DNA of 64,000 nucleotides from Bog-473 sp963721585 (GCA_963721585.1 CAVRJN010000008.1:992001-1056000); one strand, 5' to 3'. Positions 33,788-43,641 are shown, numbered from the stretch's first letter. Made by a program: numbers and translations. The notes: generated by a model not told the origin, from the letters alone.

Positions 33788-33958
33788 ATGCGCCGGCTCT
33801 TCTCGAGACTGATCCGCGCTGCCCTGATTGTCGGGGTGCTGGCGGTGGTGCGCGCCGTCCTGCTCGACCGGGCACCCCGGCGGGAGCTGCACCGTGACGA
33901 GCCCGTCATCGGCAGCCTCGATACGTGGCCTGCCGTCCCGCGCAAACCGACGTCGTAG
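33788..33958 (+). CDS. Small single-pass membrane protein
   Basis: A 56-residue protein from ATG 33788. It has a basic start (MRRLFSRLIRA), one hydrophobic helix (ALIVGVLAVVRAVLL) and a polar tail ending with EPVIGSLDTWPAVPRKPTS. GTTGTGGG precedes the start. Start and stop are well defined, codon use fits the host, and the frame sits in the otherwise empty gap between VOC and serA. The topology suggests an inner-membrane protein with the Pro-rich tail on one side. I do not know its function. Confidence 0.65.
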   Translation: MRRLFSRLIRAALIVGVLAVVRAVLLDRAPRRELHRDEPVIGSLDTWPAVPRKPTS

Positions 33959-33979
33959 TCCAGGGCGCAGCCGTCCTCG

Positions 33980-35551
33980 CTACAGCGTGACGCGGTGGAT
34001 GTCGAGGATGCCCTCGTCGCCGCGCAGCTGATCCACGACTGCGTCGGATGCCGGTGTCGTCGTCGAGATCACCATCATTGCGGTCTCGGACTCGGGGCTC
34101 GGGCCTACAGCCATCGACGAAATGGAGGTGCCCGCCGCCCCCAGCGCCGTCCCGACAATGCCGATCACGCCCGGACGGTCGTCGTTGCGCACCACGAGCA
34201 TGTGGTCCGAGGGCGGCACCTCCACCTGGTGGTCGTCGACAATGACGATCCGCGGTTCGGTGTGCAGCCCGGCGCTGATCAACGTGCCGGCGACGGAGTG
34301 CGAGCCCGAACGCAACGTGATCAGGGACTTGTAATCGTGCGACGTGGCGGTCGAGGACTCGCGCACCTGCAGGCCGCGCTGCTCGGCCAGCTGCGGCGCG
34401 TTGACGTACGACACCGGCTCCTCCGTGGAGCCGCCGAAGATCCCCTTCAACACCGACAGGGTGAGGATGCCCGTACCCTCGCCTGCCAGCTCGCCCTGGT
34501 ATTCCATGTCGATGGCGTCGGGCAGCCCGTCGTGCAGGCCGACGAAGAAGCGGCCCAGCTGCTCGGCCAGCCCCATGAAGCCGCGCACCGTGTCCGACAC
34601 GTCGCGCGCCGCAACGTTGACGGCGTAGGGCACGAAGTCGCCTGCGAGCGCCAGCAACACCTGCTCTGCGATGGTGACGCCGGCCTTGTCCTGCGCCTCT
34701 TCGGTCGAGGCCCCGAGGTGCGGCGAGACGACCACCTGTGGCAGCTCGAAGAGCGGCGACTCGGTGCAGGGCTCCTTGGCGAACACGTCGAGACCGGCGC
34801 CCGCCACGATGCCGTTGCGGATGGCCTCTGCGAGCGCCTCCTCGTCGACGATGCCGCCGCGGGCCGTGTTCACGATCCGTATGCCGGGCTTGGCCTTGGC
34901 CAGGAGGTCGCGGCCGAACAGCCCGATGGTCTCGGGCGTCTTGGGCGTGTGGATGGAGACGAAGTCGGCCTCGGCCACCAGCTCCTCGATGCTGACGAGG
35001 CGCACCCCCATGGCCCGCGCCCGCTCCTGGGACACGAAGGGGTCGTAGCCGATGAGCTCCATGCCGAAGGCGTGGGCGCGCTGTGCCACCAGCGAGCCGG
35101 CCCGCCCCAATCCCACGACGCCGAGCACCTTGCCGTGCAGCTCGACGCCCTCCCACTTCGAACGCTCCCAGCGCCCTGCCACCAGCGCCGAGTGCGCCTG
35201 GGGGATGTTGCGGGCCTGCGCGAGCAGTAGGGCCATCGCCTGCTCGGCCACCGAGAGGATGTTCGACGTCGGGGCGTTGACGACCATGACGCCGCGCTGG
35301 GTGGCTGCGTCCACGTCGACGTTGTCGAGCCCGACGCCGGCGCGGCCGACCACCCGCAGCGACGTCCCGGCGGCCAGCACCTCGGCAGTCACCTGCGTGG
35401 AGGACCTGATGATCAGCGCGTGCGCGCCCACGATCGCGCTGAGCAATTGCTCGGGGCTCAGCCCTTCTTGCACGTCGACCTCGTGGCCCGCCTGAGCCAA
35501 CAAGTCGAGCCCGCTCTGTGCGATCTTCTCGGTTACCAGTACCCTTGCCAC
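33980..35551 (-). CDS. serA: D-3-phosphoglycerate dehydrogenase
   Basis: A 523-residue long-form enzyme, which oxidises 3-phosphoglycerate to 3-phosphohydroxypyruvate in serine synthesis. Substrate- and NAD-binding domains cover residues 1-310: VGRAGVGLDNVDVDAATQRGVMVVNAP, then the dinucleotide loop GLGRAGSLVAQRAHAFGMELIGYDPF, and VSPHLGASTEEAQDKAG with the catalytic His. An intervening domain (about 315-445) and a C-terminal ACT domain (MLVVRNDDRPGVIGIVGTALGAAG) complete the type known from mycobacteria. It is 36 bases after the aminotransferase gene on the same strand. Confidence 0.97.
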   Translation of the reverse strand: MARVLVTEKIAQSGLDLLAQAGHEVDVQEGLSPEQLLSAIVGAHALIIRSSTQVTAEVLAAGTSLRVVGRAGVGLDNVDVDAATQRGVMVVNAPTSNILSVAEQAMALLLAQARNIPQAHSALVAGRWERSKWEGVELHGKVLGVVGLGRAGSLVAQRAHAFGMELIGYDPFVSQERARAMGVRLVSIEELVAEADFVSIHTPKTPETIGLFGRDLLAKAKPGIRIVNTARGGIVDEEALAEAIRNGIVAGAGLDVFAKEPCTESPLFELPQVVVSPHLGASTEEAQDKAGVTIAEQVLLALAGDFVPYAVNVAARDVSDTVRGFMGLAEQLGRFFVGLHDGLPDAIDMEYQGELAGEGTGILTLSVLKGIFGGSTEEPVSYVNAPQLAEQRGLQVRESSTATSHDYKSLITLRSGSHSVAGTLISAGLHTEPRIVIVDDHQVEVPPSDHMLVVRNDDRPGVIGIVGTALGAAGTSISSMAVGPSPESETAMMVISTTTPASDAVVDQLRGDEGILDIHRVTL

Positions 35552-35587
35552 CGCGGTGGTCTCCTCACTCCCCCCGACGGAAGTCGG

Positions 35588-36826
35588 TCAGTCTTGCGCC
35601 TCGCCGAAGAGCGCGGCCAACCGGCTGACGCCCTCGACGAGGTCCTCGTCGCCCAGGGCGTAGGACAGGCGGAAGTACCCCGGCGCACCGAACGCCTCTC
35701 CGGGCACGGCCGCCACCTTGGCCTCGTTGATGCAGATTTCGGCCAACTCCGCGCTGCTCGCCGGACGTTGTCCCCGGATGCTCCGCCCGAGCAATCCCTT
35801 GACCGAGGGATAGCAGTAGAAGGCGCCTTCGGGCTCCACGCACACCACCCCCTCAATATCGTTGAGCATCGAGGTCATCGTGAGCCGCCGGCGGTCGAAG
35901 GCGGCACGCATCATGGCGACGTCGTCGAGGTTGCCCGACACCGCGGCCAGCGCGGCGCGCTGGGACACGTTGGCGACGTTGGAAGTCTCGTGGCTCTGGA
36001 TGTTGGTCGCAGCCGCAATGGCGTCGATCGGACCGATGAGCCACCCCACCCGCCAGCCGGTCATGGCGTAGGTCTTGGCCACTCCGTTGGCCACCAGGCA
36101 GCGGTCGGCCAGCTCCGGCACGACCACGGGCATGGAGTGCTGCTCGGCACCGCCGTAGACGAGGTGCTCGTAGATCTCGTCGGTCAGAACCCAGATCCCC
36201 TTGGACAAGGCCCACTGGCCTATGGCCTCGATTTCGTCACGCGGGTAGACCGCCCCGGTCGGGTTCGACGGTGAGACGAAAAGCAGCGCCTTGGTGCGCG
36301 GTGTCCAGGCCGCCTCGAGGTCCTCGACCGAGGAGCGGAATCCGGTCGTCTCGTCGGAGGACACGATGACGGGCGTCCCGCCCGCCAGTGCGATCGACTC
36401 CGGGTAGGTCGTCCAGTAAGGGGCGAGCACCAGCACCTCGTCCCCGGGGTCACACAGCACCGCGAACGCGTTGGACACCGCCTGCTTGCCCCCGTTGGTG
36501 ACGAGCACCTGGTTGGCCGCCACCTCGTAGCCCGAGTCGCGCAGGGTCTTGGCCGCGATGGCCTCGCGCAGCGCCGGGATGCCGGCGGTCGGGGTGTAAC
36601 GGTGGTTGGCCGAGTCGCGACAGGCGATGACGGCCGCCTCGACGATGTGCGCCGGCGTGGGAAAGTCCGGCTCGCCGGCACCGAAGCCGATGACGTGCTC
36701 CCCCGCCGCCTGCAGGGCCTTGGCCTTGGCATCGACGGCGAGAGTGGCCGAGGGCGCCACGGCGGCGGCCCGGCGCGAGATCCGACGGAGCTCAGTCGTC
36801 GAAGGGGTGGTCGTCACGAGTGCCAT
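35588..36826 (-). CDS. PLP-dependent class I/II aminotransferase (aspartate aminotransferase-like)
   Basis: A 412-residue fold-type I aminotransferase of the thermophilic AspC (1b) group. Motifs: FGAGEPDFPTPAHIVEAA and YTPTAGIPALREAIAAK at the N terminus, VTNGGKQAVSNAF (phosphate cup), SPSNPTGAVY, TDEIYEHLVYGG and the PLP lysine segment VAKTYAMTGWRVGWLIG. It most likely transaminates aspartate/2-oxoglutarate or related pairs. ATG 36826 gives a usual N terminus; there is no Shine-Dalgarno sequence, so the mRNA may be leaderless. Upstream of serA and divergent from serC. Confidence 0.9.
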   Translation of the reverse strand: MALVTTTPSTTELRRISRRAAAVAPSATLAVDAKAKALQAAGEHVIGFGAGEPDFPTPAHIVEAAVIACRDSANHRYTPTAGIPALREAIAAKTLRDSGYEVAANQVLVTNGGKQAVSNAFAVLCDPGDEVLVLAPYWTTYPESIALAGGTPVIVSSDETTGFRSSVEDLEAAWTPRTKALLFVSPSNPTGAVYPRDEIEAIGQWALSKGIWVLTDEIYEHLVYGGAEQHSMPVVVPELADRCLVANGVAKTYAMTGWRVGWLIGPIDAIAAATNIQSHETSNVANVSQRAALAAVSGNLDDVAMMRAAFDRRRLTMTSMLNDIEGVVCVEPEGAFYCYPSVKGLLGRSIRGQRPASSAELAEICINEAKVAAVPGEAFGAPGYFRLSYALGDEDLVEGVSRLAALFGEAQD

Positions 36827-36836
36827 GATCTCATAC

Positions 36837-37982
36837 GTGCCAGACGCCCCCGACATCATCATCCCCCCCGAATTGCTGCCCTCCGACGGGCGCTTCGGGT
36901 CCGGCCCCTCCAAGGTCCGGCCGGCGACCATCGACGCGCTCGCCGGCGTGGCCACCACGTACATGGGTACCAGCCACCGCCAGAGAACGGTCAAGTCCCA
37001 GGTGGGCCGGGTGCGCGCCGGCATGCGGCAGCTCTTCTCGCTCCCCGACGGCTACGAGGTCGTGCTCGGCAACGGAGGAACCACGTGCTTCTGGGACGCG
37101 GCCACCTTCGGGCTTATTCAGGAGCAAAGCCAGCACCTGAGCTTCGGCGAGTTCTCCTCGAAGTTCGCCGCCTGCGCCAAGGCGGCGCCCCACTTGAAGG
37201 ACCCCCAGGTCATTGAGTCCGAGGTCGGCACCCACCCGACGGCGCAGGCCGACCCGTCGGTGGACCTCTACGCCCTGACCCACAACGAGACCTCCACCGG
37301 GGTCTCCATGCCCATCCGCCGGCCCCAGGGTGCGGCCGCCCCCATCGATGGAGGAGGTTTGGTGGCCGTGGACGCCACCTCAGGCGCAGGCGGCCTCCGG
37401 GTCGACCCGGCCGAGTTCGACGCCTACTACCTCGCCCCTCAGAAGTGCTTCGCCGGCGACGGCGGGCTGTGGATCGCCCTGCTCTCGCCCGCCGCGCTCG
37501 ACCGGGTGGAGCGGATTGCCGCTTCGGGCCGGTGGATCCCGATGTTCCTCGATCTCAAGACGGCGGTCGACAACTCGGTGCTGGACCAGACGTACAACAC
37601 GCCGGCGCTGGCCACCATCTTCATGCTGGCCGAACAGCTCGATTGGATGAACGAAAACGGCGGCCTGGAATGGACCGCCACGCGTTGCGACCGCTCCGCC
37701 GAGATCCTCTACACCTGGGCCGAGCAGTCCGGCTTTGCCCGGCCCTTCGTCGAGAACCCGGCCGACCGCAGCCACGTCGTCGGCACCATCGACTTCATTG
37801 ATGCGGTGGATGCGGCGGTGGTCGCCGCCGTGCTGCGGGCGAACGGGATCGTCGACACCGAGCCGTATCGCAAGCTCGGGCGTAACCAGCTGCGGATCGC
37901 CATGTTCCCCGCGATCGAGCCCGACGATGTGGCGTCCTTGTGCGCCTGCATCAACCACGTGGTGGGCGCACTGGCCAGCTGA
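36837..37982 (+). CDS. serC: Phosphoserine aminotransferase
   Basis: A 381-residue PLP enzyme that converts 3-phosphohydroxypyruvate to phosphoserine. The start IPPELLPSDGRFGSGPSKVRPATIDAL is the actinobacterial SerC signature. LGNGGTTCFWDAATFGL, THNETSTGVSMPI, VDATSGAGGL and the PLP lysine in LAPQKCFAGDGGLWIALLSP follow. GTG 36837 is used; ATG 36825 in frame is an alternative that would overlap the start codon of the divergent aminotransferase. Together with serA on the other strand it supplies two of the three serine-pathway steps. Confidence 0.95.
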   Translation: MPDAPDIIIPPELLPSDGRFGSGPSKVRPATIDALAGVATTYMGTSHRQRTVKSQVGRVRAGMRQLFSLPDGYEVVLGNGGTTCFWDAATFGLIQEQSQHLSFGEFSSKFAACAKAAPHLKDPQVIESEVGTHPTAQADPSVDLYALTHNETSTGVSMPIRRPQGAAAPIDGGGLVAVDATSGAGGLRVDPAEFDAYYLAPQKCFAGDGGLWIALLSPAALDRVERIAASGRWIPMFLDLKTAVDNSVLDQTYNTPALATIFMLAEQLDWMNENGGLEWTATRCDRSAEILYTWAEQSGFARPFVENPADRSHVVGTIDFIDAVDAAVVAAVLRANGIVDTEPYRKLGRNQLRIAMFPAIEPDDVASLCACINHVVGALAS

Positions 37983-38491
37983 GCAGCCGGCGACCGCGGG
38001 GCTCAGTGACCCGGCGCTCGAGCGAGCGCAGAGCTTCACGATTCGTCTTTCCCTCAGAGACCCTTCGCTCTGCAGAAGTCCGTTCTCCACTGCCGGGTTC
38101 CGAGTCTGGGTCAGCGCGACCATACGGATGGCATCATCGACCTTGCGATGCCCGCGCCGTGGAGAACCGGTGCGATATCGGTCCGCCGATCAAAGCTCGA
38201 TCGGTGCCTCTCTTGCACTGGGCAAAATCCCAGTTCGCGGAAGGCCGCGCGTCGCCTGTGTAGCCGATGACCGCGCAGGCGACGCTCGAAAACCACGCCG
38301 TCGGGGTTCGCCCGGGATAGCCCCTTCATGAGAAACCATGCCGTCGCACGCGCTTCTCGCGGGGAAATTCGTCCCGGATTCAGCGAAGGAACCGAGCCAC
38401 CTGCTCGGGCCAACGCCGGATTGCCGATATAGCATCGCCCCGGTGGTGCGACGCGCAAACTATCGCATCGCCCAACTGAGCTAACTGACCC
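37983..38491. other. Intergenic region after serC
   Basis: About 510 bases without a convincing gene. Just before the next start, GACCTAGCC, GACCTAGCC and GACCAAGCC occur in a row (38501-38528). These fall inside the reading frame if GTG 38492 is used and give the repeated ADLADLADQ. Confidence 0.4.
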
Positions 38492-40348
38492 GTGCAAGCC
38501 GACCTAGCCGACCTAGCCGACCAAGCCGGCCGATCCCCAGCAATGGGCTCTCGTCCATCACCAGCCCAAAGGAAATGGGTCTACGAGGTTGGGTATGCCG
38601 CCCTCGTCGCCGGCGCCGCGGTACTCATCCTCTCCCCCGTTCTGCGGCGTTCCGGATGGCCCCTCAACGAGGGCACTACCACGCCCCTCCTCTTGGTGCA
38701 GATATACGCCGCCCACTTTCGTCACCACGACTTTTTTCCAGTCTGGTCGAGCACCGACGGGTTGGGGATGGGTTCCCCGGTGCTGCTCTACTACCATCGG
38801 GCGTTCTTCTATATCGCCGGACTCATTTATGCGACGTTCGGTGGTCTCAAAGCGTCCGTCGCCATCACCATCGGCATCTTCCTCGTGATCGGTGCCTACG
38901 GCATGCGTCTGGCCCTCAGTGTCGTCACGAACAGCAGACTGTTGTCCACGGTGTGCTCCGTGGGATTTCTGTTCACGAACTACGTGTTCACTGACTGGTT
39001 AGATCCGCGAAGTGACCTTGCTGAGTTCGCCGCCTTGATGATCGTTCCCTGGCTGCTGTACTGGTGCCTCAATCTGGTGAAGTATCGACGGGTCTCGTTT
39101 CTGTTGATACCGGTCATTGTCCTCCTGGTCAACGCGCACAGCGGGGTCGCACTCACTTCGTTGTTCACTCTCGGGATCGCCCTCGTCGTCTTCATCATCG
39201 TCGCCGGATTCCGGGGGCTCCGAGCTATCGCCCCGCGACTTATCGTTTCGGCGGCGGCGGCGACCTTGTTGCTCGCACCCTTGCTTCTGGCGCAGCTTCT
39301 GTTCGCCAAGTTTTATGATCCGCAAAACCAAGTGACCCTATTCGGCTTCGAGGTCTCTCAAAATTTCGTGTCGTTCGGCTCGTACTTCTACGACGGCACC
39401 CGTCATTGGCTGGCTGGCAACTATCTGAACGTTGTGCAGATCGATTTCGCCATCTGGGTGCCCATTGCGGTCGCCTTCGTTGCTGTTGCCGCGTACGCAG
39501 TCCGGGGCTTATGGAGACGGCAGCGGTTTTCTCTTCCCCGTCGCATCGACATCCCGGTGGTGGCCTACCTCCTCGTCAGCCTGGCGATCTACTTGTTCCT
39601 GCAGTTGCGCATCTCCTACGATGTGTACCGGCTCGTTTCCCCGCTCCAGGTCATCAGCTTCCCTTGGTTGATGCTTGCGTTCATCATTCCCATCGGGATC
39701 ATTCTCGTCGTAGTCATCGCCGATGATCTGATGCGGCGATACCCGGTGAAAGCCCTTTGGTGGGCTCTCGCAGCCCTATGGTTCGCTTCTCTGGTCGTGC
39801 TGTCGCCGATCTTTTCAAGCGTCCCCGACTCCGGAGAAAACAAGGCATTCGCTGAACCAGGTCAATTCCCTCCGATGAGGTTGTTCACAGCTCCGAAGTA
39901 TGTCGACTACCAGCACTTCAACGGGTACGCGATCTACCCTCCCTATCTCGGGGGTGCGTTGTTCTATGACGTGTTTCTCCCTAAGGTCTACAACGCGAAC
40001 GGGCGCTCGATCGACAACGTCGAGCGAATCTATGAGCAGCTCCACCGGCACCAATCTGGTGCGCAGTCCCTCAGTCAGGTCGCGTGCACAGTCATCGGAC
40101 CGTCCCATGCGGCCTTTGAAACATTGCAACTTGCATTCTCCGTGAGGTGCAGGGGGGCGACCCGATTGGCTTTACCTATTAGCTATAACGCCTACTCGAA
40201 AGTCTTCGTAGCGAGGGAAGGCGGGAAGTTGACCCAGATTCCGTATTTTCATGTTCGCACTGACCCGAGACTTATCATCAATGTGGCAGGATCCAAGCAC
40301 GAGACCGTCGTTGTGCACTTGCCTACATTATGGGGGACCTTGTTCTAA
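38492..40348 (+). CDS. Polytopic GT-C-like membrane protein (PTPS-related type)
   Basis: 618 residues from GTG 38492; ATG 38543 (MGSRPSPAQRKW) would give 601 and may be the true start. After the first helix an exported loop reads RHHDFFPVWSSTDGLGMGSPVLLYYHRAFFYIAGLI, a layout like the membrane proteins called 6-pyruvoyl-tetrahydropterin-synthase-related, which belong with the GT-C/YfhO superfamily. Hydrophobic segments continue to about residue 445, followed by an exported C-terminal domain (NKAFAEPGQFPPMRLFTAPKYVDYQHFNGYA). It is the first of two large membrane genes on the plus strand (with 40918-43299), likely glycan-related. Confidence 0.7.
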   Translation: MQADLADLADQAGRSPAMGSRPSPAQRKWVYEVGYAALVAGAAVLILSPVLRRSGWPLNEGTTTPLLLVQIYAAHFRHHDFFPVWSSTDGLGMGSPVLLYYHRAFFYIAGLIYATFGGLKASVAITIGIFLVIGAYGMRLALSVVTNSRLLSTVCSVGFLFTNYVFTDWLDPRSDLAEFAALMIVPWLLYWCLNLVKYRRVSFLLIPVIVLLVNAHSGVALTSLFTLGIALVVFIIVAGFRGLRAIAPRLIVSAAAATLLLAPLLLAQLLFAKFYDPQNQVTLFGFEVSQNFVSFGSYFYDGTRHWLAGNYLNVVQIDFAIWVPIAVAFVAVAAYAVRGLWRRQRFSLPRRIDIPVVAYLLVSLAIYLFLQLRISYDVYRLVSPLQVISFPWLMLAFIIPIGIILVVVIADDLMRRYPVKALWWALAALWFASLVVLSPIFSSVPDSGENKAFAEPGQFPPMRLFTAPKYVDYQHFNGYAIYPPYLGGALFYDVFLPKVYNANGRSIDNVERIYEQLHRHQSGAQSLSQVACTVIGPSHAAFETLQLAFSVRCRGATRLALPISYNAYSKVFVAREGGKLTQIPYFHVRTDPRLIINVAGSKHETVVVHLPTLWGTLF

Positions 40349-40917
40349 GCCAACGCCCGGACCGTCTGGGATTGGTGATCGGGCCGATGTGCCTCATGGG
40401 TCTGATTGCCGGCGAGGGGTAAACGGTCGCTTGCCCGACGAGCTGCTCAACGCGTGGCGATTCGGGGGCTCGCACGAGGCCAAGGTGGCCACCGAGGGCT
40501 GGCGGAACGATTACGACGTGACCGACGTCACTGGGCCCGCGGCAACTCTCACGCCCAACGAGTTCGCCCGGTTCTGAATCGACCGACACCAACCAGTGCC
40601 CGCATGACGACTGGACCATTTATCGGGGCCTGCTCAGATCTTCGGGGCTCGCACCACGATGCAGATGCCCCAGTGCAGAGCTTCGATCTGGGTGTCGAGA
40701 TTCTCCGCACCGTCGGCGAACCCGAAATCGTCGCCCGATTCCTCTTCGAGCCCGAGCCGGCCCTGTCGCACCCGGACGGCGTGCGCTCTCGACAAGGGCT
40801 ATCGTCGAGGTGTTCGCAGTCTTCCACTCGAGAGAATTTCACTGGCGAATCTTGAGCAACGGAACGAAAACCGACCTCAGAAGACGCTTGTTGCAAGATT
40901 GAATCGCACATTCCACG
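40349..40917. other. Intergenic region with possible coding relics
   Basis: About 570 bases. Two short stretches read like protein in different frames: RLPDELLNAWRFGGSHEAKVATEGW (about 40428-40504) and VQSFDLGVEILRTVGEPEIVARFLFEPEPAL (about 40672-40764). Neither is part of a complete gene. They may be remnants of a lost gene or chance. Confidence 0.35.
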
Positions 40918-43299
40918 ATGCTCAATCTCACAAAACCTCCTTTGGCTGCGGACGGGTCTTCGCCATCAGCGTCCCGCCACGAAAAGAACTCGCCATTTCA
41001 CTGGACGACCTTGAAGTGGGACGCTCTGGGTCTTGCGTGGGTGATAGTGGCAGGCGTCTTCCCTCTTCTTCCTGCTCTCTTTCACGGTGTTGCCCTAGGT
41101 CCCTACGACATCCTGTCGGCCAAGGGTCTGACATCGATACCAGGTGCGTCCGTTCATAACGCCTCGCAGCATGACCTCATCGCTCAGTTCATTCCATGGT
41201 CCACGCTTGCCTGGAATCAGGTGCATCAGGGACACCTTCCCCTCTGGAACCCTCTGAATGGACTCGGAGTTCCCCTCGCTTTCAATTGGCAATCCGGCGT
41301 CTTCAGCCTTCCATCCCTGATCGGCTACCTCATGCCGCTCCGTTTGGCCTTTACAACTGGCGTACTTCTCACTGTGGTCCTCGCGGGTTCCGGTGCCTAT
41401 GTGTTCGCTCGGGTGCTCCGTCTCGGCGTGATGGCATCGACGTTGGTCGGAACCATCTTCGTCCTCAGCGGTCCAATGTTCTCCTTTCTCGGCTGGGCAG
41501 ATACGTCTGTCGGCTCATGGGCGGGATGGATGTTTGCCGCCGCCCTGCTCGTCATGAGGGGCCGAAGAAGGGTCCTCTGGGTATGCGCTCTGGCTCTCAC
41601 CATCGCCATGTCCGTCTACGCGGGCCACCCCGAGACCACATTCCTGATCCTTCTGGCACTGGCGCTTTTCGTCGTGGTCGTGCTCGTCCAGCAAATCCTG
41701 CGTGGAGAACCCTGGGCTCGAGAACTTCGGACGGCGTGTTCCATCGGTGTCGCCGGTCTCACGGGAGCCGCACTCAGCGCACCGCTCCTGCTTCCGGGTC
41801 TGCAGGTGATTTACCAATCAGGGCGTACGAACACGGGAAACTACGAATCGATTTCGATCCCTGACCACTCTCTTCTGCAATTCATATTCCAGGGATTCGA
41901 TGGATATCCCACCTCTAGCAGCCACTGGTTCGGATCAGTGTCCTACGAGTGGACCGCCTTCTATGTCGGTGTCATTGCACTCGCTCTCGCCATTGTCGCG
42001 ATCGGCACTCGTTGGTCTCGACCAGAGGTGCCGGCCCTGGTCACCATCATCGTCGTCCTGGGAACTCTCTACTTGGTACCAAGCGTCGACTCGTTCATTG
42101 GCCGTCTTCCAATCGTTGGCGATGTCCTTCTGTCGTATGGAACGCTTCCCATGGCTTTTGCGGTGGCGGTGCTCGCCGGCATCGGACTCGATTCGGTGAT
42201 CCGAGGTCATACCGAACCTCGGGTTCGACTATGGGCCGCGGCAAGTTTCGGGGGGTTCGCTTTCGTTCTGCTCGCTTTGTGGCTGTTCGGTCGTGGGCAC
42301 CTGCCAGCGGATGAAGCGGGCATCCGAGACGCCAGTTTCGTATGGCCAGCCGTGGCGACGATGTTGGGACTTCTGGTCATCGCTCTCTTGGACCAGGCTG
42401 TACGGCGAAACAATGGCCAAGGTCAAATGAGGCTGGCGCGTTCCGCCGCAGCCGTCCTCGTCATATGTGAAACCGCCTTCCTCGTCTCATCGAGCCTTCC
42501 CTTGTGGACTTCGTTGTCCCATCCACCCCCGACAACTCCTGCTGTCGCGTCTCTTCAACGCACGGTGGGATCCGCGCTTGTGGGACTCGGGGTATCGCAG
42601 TGTGTGACGTCGACCTTCTTCGGAGGGCCGGAGCCAGGGGTCCTTCCCGACGCCAACGTACTGTTCAATATCCACGAGTTGGCGATCTACGACACGGTCA
42701 TCCCGAATGGCTACTTCACGTCCTGGAAAGGTCTGACCGGAAGTGAAGGCGGCGATCCGTACTTCAACCTGTTTTGCCCGGCGGTGACGACTATCAACAC
42801 TGCAAGGACGTTCGGCGTCGGGTACGTCCTCGAACCTGATGGCTCAGATGGACCCGCACGCTCGATTCTCGTGGGTCACTACGGCGACGAAGTTCTCTAT
42901 CGGATACCCGGGTCGGCGCGGGCAACCCTCGTACCATCGAATGCGAAGAGCGGATTACCTCCCAGCGAGGCCACAGGGCGGCCCATCGCAGTCCAAACGC
43001 CGGATCCAGCCACATGGCAGATGTCCACACACGCGCTCGCTCCTACCGTGCTGCGGCTGCGCCTGACCAACGTCCCGGGATGGCATGCGACCATCGACGG
43101 TCGATCGCTGAGCCTGGAACCCTATGAAGGGATCATGCTCCAGGCGCGCATCCCGCCTGGGCGGCACAAGATCGTGCTCCAGTACTGGCCCACCACCTTT
43201 ACCCTCGGAATCTTGGTCGCCGCTCTCGCCGCCTTGGGAATTGTCGTCGCGTTGCTGTCTACATGGCGTCGCGGAAGATCCACCACCGTGAGTTCGTGA
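40918..43299 (+). CDS. YfhO-family membrane glycosyltransferase-like protein
   Basis: A 793-residue membrane protein. The N-terminal exported loop (ASQHDLIAQFIPWSTLAWNQVHQGHLPLWNPLNGLGVPLAFNWQSGVFSLPSLIGYLMP) is a clear YfhO hallmark. Many hydrophobic segments follow to about residue 540. The C-terminal exported beta domain ends with VPGWHATIDGRSLSLEPYEGIMLQARIPPGRHKIVLQYWP and one last helix with a basic tail. YfhO proteins of Firmicutes glycosylate lipoteichoic acid; actinobacterial members probably use polyprenyl-phosphate sugars for wall glycans. The ATG at 40918 precedes MLNLTKPPLAADG. No close coupling to a neighbour is seen. Confidence 0.85.
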   Translation: MLNLTKPPLAADGSSPSASRHEKNSPFHWTTLKWDALGLAWVIVAGVFPLLPALFHGVALGPYDILSAKGLTSIPGASVHNASQHDLIAQFIPWSTLAWNQVHQGHLPLWNPLNGLGVPLAFNWQSGVFSLPSLIGYLMPLRLAFTTGVLLTVVLAGSGAYVFARVLRLGVMASTLVGTIFVLSGPMFSFLGWADTSVGSWAGWMFAAALLVMRGRRRVLWVCALALTIAMSVYAGHPETTFLILLALALFVVVVLVQQILRGEPWARELRTACSIGVAGLTGAALSAPLLLPGLQVIYQSGRTNTGNYESISIPDHSLLQFIFQGFDGYPTSSSHWFGSVSYEWTAFYVGVIALALAIVAIGTRWSRPEVPALVTIIVVLGTLYLVPSVDSFIGRLPIVGDVLLSYGTLPMAFAVAVLAGIGLDSVIRGHTEPRVRLWAAASFGGFAFVLLALWLFGRGHLPADEAGIRDASFVWPAVATMLGLLVIALLDQAVRRNNGQGQMRLARSAAAVLVICETAFLVSSSLPLWTSLSHPPPTTPAVASLQRTVGSALVGLGVSQCVTSTFFGGPEPGVLPDANVLFNIHELAIYDTVIPNGYFTSWKGLTGSEGGDPYFNLFCPAVTTINTARTFGVGYVLEPDGSDGPARSILVGHYGDEVLYRIPGSARATLVPSNAKSGLPPSEATGRPIAVQTPDPATWQMSTHALAPTVLRLRLTNVPGWHATIDGRSLSLEPYEGIMLQARIPPGRHKIVLQYWPTTFTLGILVAALAALGIVVALLSTWRRGRSTTVSS

Positions 43300-43641
43300 G
43301 AACCCGGTGAAAGCATCCACCTGACTCACACCCGCCCTGGCCTGATGACGGCGGGCGGTGGGGCGGGCCATCACTCGGGAGCCCCGACGTCGGGCACGTT
43401 TCCCAAAAGGTCCCTTGGTCCCGTTCAGCTCGGCCGTGGCGACTCGAATGGGATCGTGACCACAGCAGGATTTCCGGCTGTGAACGCCTGTGCAACGGAG
43501 AAGAGCGCGCTGGGGCCAGCCCCAGGAGAAAAACGGGTGACAGCCCCCTGTCCGCAACGCCGGTTCACCATGTACTATACCGGGTATACGGGGCCGATCG
43601 GGAGGCCCGTACGCGCCTCCACCGTGAGAAGGGCAGGTCGT
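43300..43641. other. Intergenic region upstream of ABC exporter genes
   Basis: About 340 bases holding the promoter of the ABC genes. A GGTATA-type palindrome lies at 43576-43588. Just upstream of the start, GAAGGGCAGG (43628-43637) acts as ribosome-binding sequence. I see no gene here. Confidence 0.45.
43576..43588. promoter_or_regulatory. TATACC-G-GGTATA palindrome
   Basis: A perfect 6-base inverted repeat around a central G, 53 bases before the ABC ATPase start. GGTATA elements also occur before the ArsR gene at 47620 (plus-strand 47625-47630 and 47641-47646). It is probably a regulator site or part of a promoter, but no regulator is adjacent. Confidence 0.4.

Noticed and set aside
40251..40577. 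A 108-residue open frame after the membrane gene at 38492-40348
   Set aside because: It overlaps the end of that gene by about 100 bases and only part of it looks protein-like; listed as a possible relic within the intergenic region.
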